The notes under the pieces were generated by a model, which was given only the letters and a program-made list of their open reading frames with translations, did no database searches and was not told the DNA's origin. Both the position numbers and the translations under genes were made by a program. A stretch of 13,233 nt of DNA from Tieghemiomyces parasiticus (Eukaryota > Kickxellomycota > Dimargaritomycetes > Dimargaritales > Dimargaritaceae), in contig JANBPT010001158.1 in NCBI GenBank assembly GCA_027575765.1, forward strand, positions 1 to 13,233, written 5' to 3'. This document shows positions 7,831 to 13,233 of this stretch, piece by piece; the stretch's first letter is position 1; every line of letters begins with the position of its first letter.

Positions 7831-8449
7831 GGATTTTGAAAGTGGGGATTGCTTCCATTTTTTACACATTGACATGGTGAACGTTTAGTCGACCGCTTAC
7901 TCTTTGAGATCTCCGTCTTGTACACTTAGCCATGATCATTAATTCCGAGGACAACACGCTCGCAATCCTCCGATTCCCCTCATTATTTAAGTAATCGATT
8001 TCAGTATTCAGGCCTAGTATAGCACGCTAAGGTACTTGGGCCAGGTTGGGGGTGGCTGAAGATTTGGTTGTAGAGGTGATGGTCCGATTAATTCGTATGC
8101 TGGACTGCCACATATGGGCTGGGTCAATAGACTAGCCCTGTCAGACTTACCAACAGTGCATCTATAGAGCCCCAGACTGAGGTACCCAGTTTGATGCTTA
8201 TCACATTATCCTCACCGCCAGAACTACGTTGAGCCGGACATTGGGCGCTGTTGCGCCATTTATGGGACCGATACCCAAGGTAGGAGGAACGCTATGGTTC
8301 AGGTTATGGTCAATATAACGGAGGAGTAAGCGTAGTATGTAGATACCTCGTTAGCTGAGGTACCGATGGCCGAGCAAGTCTACAAATCCTCAGGCTGCTT
8401 TTATCATGCCACAGTTGATCCGCCTCCTCTTCCCAGAATGACAAAGAAC

Positions 8450-8469
8450 GGGGAAGGGGGGGGGGCGGG
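8450..8469 (+). repeat. G-tract with quadruplex potential
   Basis: G4, AA, G10, C, G3 in 20 bases meets the G3+N1-7 pattern for an intramolecular G-quadruplex on the + strand. The G10 run should be unstable in replication and prone to sequencing length errors. No nearby gene suggests a regulatory role. Confidence 0.6.
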
Positions 8470-11400
8470 CACCTAGCCCCTCATTTCGCCTGATGGGTTA
8501 ACAACTGATCTGCGAAGGAATTCAAGTGCAGGACTTCTCACAGCGTCAATAGACCGTTGATGGGCCCGTTTCCGGTAGGCCGGGTCCATAGTTTTATCAC
8601 TTAGCGTAGTTGGAGTAGGGGATTCTCCTCCCCCTCTCACACATGTACACACCAATTGGCCTCTCAGCACTGTGACCCAAGTATTTGAAAATAAATAAAT
8701 CCGGGCTACTCAAAAGCATTGCTTCGCGTTGTGTGGGCTTAAAATCGACCTTTCACTTCTACAACACTATGGCCAGATCGCCCGCGGCCCTTCTTGGTCG
8801 ACACCCTTTCATAATTGTTCATCTATCAAGTCCCACCCTACGGTTGCACCCCCCCTTCCTTAGTCACAGGCAGGTCCAAGAGCGGACAAAGCTCCTAGCG
8901 CGCTGCAGGGTGGCCATCGAAAATCTCCTCATTCGTCAGCCTGCGGTTCCCCCTTTCCCCATGAAGGCAACTGTGCTATGACTTGGGAAATGTGCGTTGC
9001 GGCTTCCACCACCGACCGGATCGTGACCCCATGCTTGGGCTGTGAGAGGGGGGAGAGTATCTCCATGTCCAATCCTTTGCCGTCACTAGTCACCTTCTAA
9101 CACCAGGGACAACGGAAGTGGATGGTGATGTAACTCGGTGCCGACCAAGCCCCGCTACGTTCGTCGACAGTCTCATGTGTGGGCCTTTTGGAACGTGTTC
9201 ACGTTTACGTTCCCTGTAGCACACGGACAGGGCGACCTTGGTATCCGTATAGTAATGCTCGGCAAGTCCCCTTTCCTGATTAGGCGACAGGTACCCACAG
9301 GCATGAGAAAGGCTCGGGATATCATTGTCGCTCATGGCCAAGCTGTCTCGTGCTGCTTGTGAGACAGATCCCCTTCTAGACAAGACCAGTGACGAATCTC
9401 GCCATCACCATCCCGTCTTCCAGTTCCCAGCCTATGGGCCTAACAGCTATTGGACTTCACCTTATCGAGATTTCCCGCCCAAGTTTCCGATTTCCCACGA
9501 CTTGCCAATCGCTTGCCACATCAAGCGGATAGATTTACCCGTAACCAACGGCGAAATCCCACGCCTCCCTTCCCAATGGTTTATCATTCCGAATTGCCGG
9601 GTAGCCAGACCTTTCACAAAGCGTGAATACTTCCCGCCGGCAGGGAAAAACTTCACAGGCAGGGGATAGAGCGAGGGTGTCTGGCTATGGGATTGGCCTT
9701 ATGGTACGCGCAGCCGCCTGCCTCGCCACTCACTTATTCTGGGGAGGGAGAGGGGACGCTTTTAATTTAGAGACCTGCCTTCTGCGAGATTGTACTCCCA
9801 AAAGCTGCCGATGAAAGAAGCACAAATCCAATGCTAGCTTATATGGACCTTGGTCATTGGGACTACTGCGAACCGTCTCCTTGACAGTAAACGCAGCATG
9901 CGAGATGGAGATCATAACCCATATGCATGCAATTTAGTGACGCAGGGAGGTATTTGTAGGGCTCCAAAAAAATAATACCAAGATGTCTCCTTTCACAATC
10001 ATTGGACGACGTGTGCCCGGATGTGGGTAGGATTGTCGTTTTAGCATTGATAAGAAAGTAGACGGTTTATTAAGACTTATTGGTACCAGTATTGAGTCTA
10101 AAGGGGGGGCCGGCAGGCTCACATACGTAAATAGGTGGCGGCCAACTGTATAGCAACACACGTCATCATCAACCAAGACGTTCTCGGGCCCTGATGGGCA
10201 CTAGGATGGCGCCTGTGAAGTAGGGATGCCTCCACCGTAGTTCCATCAACCTGATAAAGCGGACCGACTGACGTTGTATACTCGGTACTACGTAGACTTC
10301 GACTTTCTAGGGGCGCTTTTCACCGAGCTGGGCGACCATCCTTCTCTTGCCCCATGCCATCGGATGGCAGACCAGGTCAAGGGCCAACCGATCCATTCTC
10401 TTCATTGTAGCACGTGGGGTACACCGTTGTCAGTTTCCTTAAATTGTTGAGTCGTTAAGTTTAGGTATAATCCACGGCCAGCGCGGACGCGTGGGCTAGG
10501 GAGGGGGTGGTGCAGTGCGAGGTATTCATATGCAGGAGGTGCAGATCCAACCGTCCCCTCCTTTTCACCACTACCCCAATCACAACGTACTGTAAAGTCG
10601 GTCTGCAATAACGCGTATAGTCTCCTACACCACCACCAAGGGTTATCGGGAGATATCGGCTACATGCGGAAGGCCAATAATGTCGTTTAGGCACTGACCT
10701 GGGCCCTCCACTGGAGACAGTGCGGAGGGTTGTCAGACATGTGGCTCAACCTGCAGAGCTGAGGTGTGGGCCAGTCTGGCATGGTATGGTTTTGGGGCCC
10801 TCTCTCTCCTTTTTTGATTTCGCTACCGATCTATAACACTAGCCACCACCTATAACCAAAGAAACCCCGGCGAGACTCTACTACGCAGGCTTGGGCAGGG
10901 GTGAGCGCTTTCATTAGCATCGTTTCATTATCAGCCTCAACCTACAGACACCGATTCCACAGTAGTCCTCCACCTGGCCATTCATTTTTGTTGTTCCTCC
11001 CCCCCTGGGTCCCTCTGCCGCTCACAGGTGGCCTATTAAATGATTAAGAGGAGGCGCCCACGATAAGGTCCAGGGGAGCAGGCAGTAGCAGCGTTGCCCC
11101 CTCCCTCTTTTTGCCCGATCTAAACGGTCGATTGTGGGGACTGACCGCCACCTTTTTAACGACCTAGGATACAGTAGAAACTTCTCGTCTAGCTAGGGTC
11201 CGCAATCCCTTAACCCGAATTTCCTTTGCCTCATTAAGCCTATTGGTTAGCTGTCCACCAAGCCCCGTACCTCATTGGTAAGGTAGCGGAGATGCTTACT
11301 AGTCCGCCACCACGCACCGGAGTTGCACACATAGATTTTAGTATTAAGGTCCTGATCAATAGGTAAGGTCACCTAGCACCAGTTTGATTTTAAGTACCAG

Positions 11401-11961
11401 TTCCGACGTGCAACCAGCCTTCAGTCTGGGTACCACTAGGGCGTTGAGGGGCCGCAGTTCGGGTGTGTAAGTGTCTGCGGGAAAAAGAAATATATTCGGT
11501 AGTAGTGTAGAAGGCCACCTCATCCAAAGAAAGAATGGAGGAAGGAGAGGGAAGGTAATAGGCACCGTTGCACGTTGCTGGCGTCAATGTCCGAACCCCC
11601 TCCGCCCAGGGGCAATCCACCCACCGGGTGACAACCATCCACTCGGGCGCCTGATCACTCGAGAGGGTCGACACACACACGCACCACCAAATCCCCAGCC
11701 CCTGTACCCGGCCGAGATTCGGTCGGTATGGGTAAGAAGATTATAGATTAAAAATTGCGTATGATGGGTCTGAGTGGGTCATGGTGCTGTAACGGCCGAC
11801 GAGTTTCAACGATGGTTATACGTCCTCGTAGTAAGGGACCTTAACATAAGGGGACGCCCTATTGGTAAGTAGAATGCGGGAGAGACCGTCCATTACGTCC
11901 ACTCGTTTCTCCTTCCACCGCCCTTACAAGTATCCTCACCTGCTCCAGTGTTGCAGGGCCA

Positions 11962-11983
11962 AGTGGATTGAAATCGATCCACT
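11962..11983. repeat. Perfect short inverted repeat (hairpin)
   Basis: The arms AGTGGATT (11962-11969) and GATCCACT (11976-11983) pair over eight positions (seven Watson-Crick, one T:G) around a six-base loop. It is an isolated structure, with no T-run after it to suggest a terminator. It may be a chance occurrence. Confidence 0.4.
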
Positions 11984-12052
11984 GAGCCACCATGATCACA
12001 AATTCCAGTGACGGTAACCAGTTCCATCAATGAACGTGAGGTTGGTGATTTA

Positions 12053-12073
12053 TAAGGCCTTAGGCCGGCCGGC
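12053..12073. repeat. Two adjacent 10-bp palindromes
   Basis: TAAGGCCTTA (12053-12062) is followed one base later by GCCGGCCGGC (12064-12073), both perfect palindromes, and then by a T-rich stretch from 12074. Two perfect dyads in 21 bases are unusual in this region and could be dimeric protein-binding sites. Function is unknown. Confidence 0.4.
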
Positions 12074-12263
12074 TATTTTTATTACATGGCCCATTCGATG
12101 ATGGATTCGAGGGCGGGTATGAAATTATGGCGGGTCACCCGAGGCAGACAAATGAGCCGGATCATCCAGCCGTGGCATGCAGGATTTAGAGGACCCAGTT
12201 ATCTATTCTCTTGCTCCATACGACCCTGGTCGCCATTAACCCCCCCCCTTCAGCCGGGAGATG

Positions 12264-12334
12264 AAAAGAGGGCTACCGACGCCAAAGGACGGGGGAGGGC
12301 TGTAATTTGCTCCGAACGGCCCTCTTTTGGCGTC
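12264..12334. repeat. Overlapping, mutually exclusive inverted repeats
   Basis: The arm AAAAGAGGGC (12264-12273) is perfectly complementary to GCCCTCTTTT (12319-12328), and GACGCCAAA (12278-12286) is perfectly complementary to TTTGGCGTC (12326-12334). The two right arms share three bases, so the hairpins compete. The order is A-B-A'-B' rather than nested. No gene is recognisable next to it. Confidence 0.45.
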
Positions 12335-13233
12335 ACACCTCCTGCCTTACATTTCCCAATAAGCACGACAGCGCCAAGCCACTTGCCTCGATCCCACTCC
12401 CCACTTTCTTAGTGATGCATGGCTGTCACTGCCAGCATCTCCTATCTCAATTCCATTACTTGGCCAATTGGCCTCACTTTGGCGCATTATTTCCATCAGC
12501 CCAACGGCCCACCCATTGTTAAATCTGGGTGGCCGAATGAAGGGCGTGTGAGAACTATCAGTAATATGATGTATAATGGAGGTGGTGGCACACTCAGAGC
12601 GGGGGTTAGAAATGGATAGATAGAGATAGGGGAGGGGAGGACAGAGTAGGGCGACCTGTTCGCGTGTGCCGGTTGCCCGCCAACGGGGCGTCGCACCACC
12701 TCGCAGTCCAACTGGATCTGCCTGCTCCGAGCGGTGTAACCGAGAGCGAGCCACTCTACCTTGTGTCAAGTAACGCATGCCAGCGCCCCATTTCATAATA
12801 TTCTAACCAATGGCGGAGCAGTAGTGGTTGAATCCGGAGGATATCGGCTGACGCCTCTTGCTTCACAGCCCGTAACCAAGTGTGTGCGTTGGGGCATGCC
12901 TCTCATCCATATTCCGGGCCGAGAGGATGGGCCAACGCCGAAGCGAAGTTGGGACAACAAGCAAGGAGGGGGGGTCGTGCCGCTCACTCAAGTGGGGTGG
13001 ATTGACAGGTGAAAAGTCTTTAGGAATAGTACCTGCTAGACGGTAGGTTGGCTGGGCAACAAGGCTGCATTAGGAATTCAGATAGGATGACCCAGTTACG
13101 GTAACGGTCATGTTGCCGTGTTCAAGCTGATAGACAGGAGGGTGGGTGGACACCGGCGGACCGGTCCTGGCCTTATCGTTGGTTCACAAGAAAGCTGTAC
13201 ATGTTAGCCCGCCTCCCAACATTCTCTATCGCA

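Larger units (their letters stand above)
7860..13233. other. Long stretch with no supportable gene
   Basis: All six frames are broken by frequent stops. The longest frame here (149 codons, minus strand, 12347-12796) is about what chance gives in this much sequence of near-even GC. It lacks the C/G third-position bias of the large gene and any recognised domain. I looked for tRNA B-box-like motifs on both strands, terminal repeats, reverse transcriptase or transposase motifs and telomeric repeats, and saw none. It holds several mononucleotide runs: G10 at 8456-8465, C9 at 12240-12248, A7 near 9965, and G7 runs near 10102 and 12965. It also holds the short inverted repeats listed separately. 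A gene with many short exons, or a noncoding RNA, cannot be excluded by eye. Confidence 0.6.

Noticed and set aside
8177..8364. Direct repeat CTGAGGTACC at 8177-8186 and 8355-8364
   Set aside because: Ten bases repeated once 178 bases apart, with no further similarity in the flanks; not enough to call a mobile-element remnant.
9471..9479. TTTCCCGCC, an E2F/MBF-like cell-cycle promoter motif, with a similar GATTTCCCAC close by
   Set aside because: A single short match with no gene start nearby; expected by chance.
9325..9669. 114-codon + strand frame with a Pro/Tyr/Phe-rich product
   Set aside because: It has no domain, no codon bias and an overlapping open antisense frame; most likely chance.
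12347..12796. 149-codon minus-strand frame, the longest in the noncoding half
   Set aside because: A frame of this length is expected by chance about once in 6 kb of near-even GC over six frames. Codon use differs from the large gene and no family is recognised.
12818..12840. GGTTGAATCC, similar to a tRNA B box
   Set aside because: It differs from the GGTTCGAATCC consensus, and no cloverleaf arms or A box could be built around it.

Overview
The window looks like fungal nuclear DNA. It holds one very long, intronless-looking, C/G-rich reading frame followed by about 6.3 kb in which I can support no gene. The Pro/Ser/Thr/Ala-rich low-complexity protein, with short His runs and a RasGAP-like plus Sel1-like architecture, fits a fungus. 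The strong C bias at third codon positions and homopeptide tracts suggest an early-diverging lineage such as Zoopagomycota/Kickxellomycotina, but that placement is a guess from style, not a match I could run.

Region 1 (1-6897, + strand): the 3' part of a giant gene. The frame is open to the first base of the window, so the first internal ATG (position 112) is probably not the start. The encoded 2298 residues begin inside a divergent RasGAP-type GTPase-activating domain (about codons 1-215). After that come a long helical region (about 356-660), a disordered Pro/Gly/Ser segment, two helical blocks (about 938-1170), a CxxC-x7-CxxC knuckle (1266-1280), and a Sel1-like helical repeat pair (1296-1324 and 1767-1798) split by a disordered insert of about 440 residues. 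The tail is disordered and rich in Ser, Pro and His. The likely role is a Ras/Rab-family GTPase regulator or scaffold in the cytoplasm or at membranes. If my hand alignment is right, the catalytic arginine-finger position is occupied by His, which would make it a pseudo-GAP.

Region 2 (6898 to about 7400): 3' flank with a marked pyrimidine excess on the + strand, possibly 3' UTR. Region 3 (about 7600-7860): an AT-rich patch with three AATAAA hexamers. Region 4 (about 7860-13233): mixed-composition sequence near even GC, with stops in all frames. It has no recognisable tRNA, rRNA, transposon or protein-coding signal. Isolated structures include a G-tract able to form a quadruplex (8450-8469), a perfect hairpin (11962-11983), paired short palindromes (12053-12073) and two mutually exclusive inverted repeats (12264-12334). 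I see no convincing new multi-gene system. The most interesting object is the unusual RasGAP-like/Sel1-like protein.
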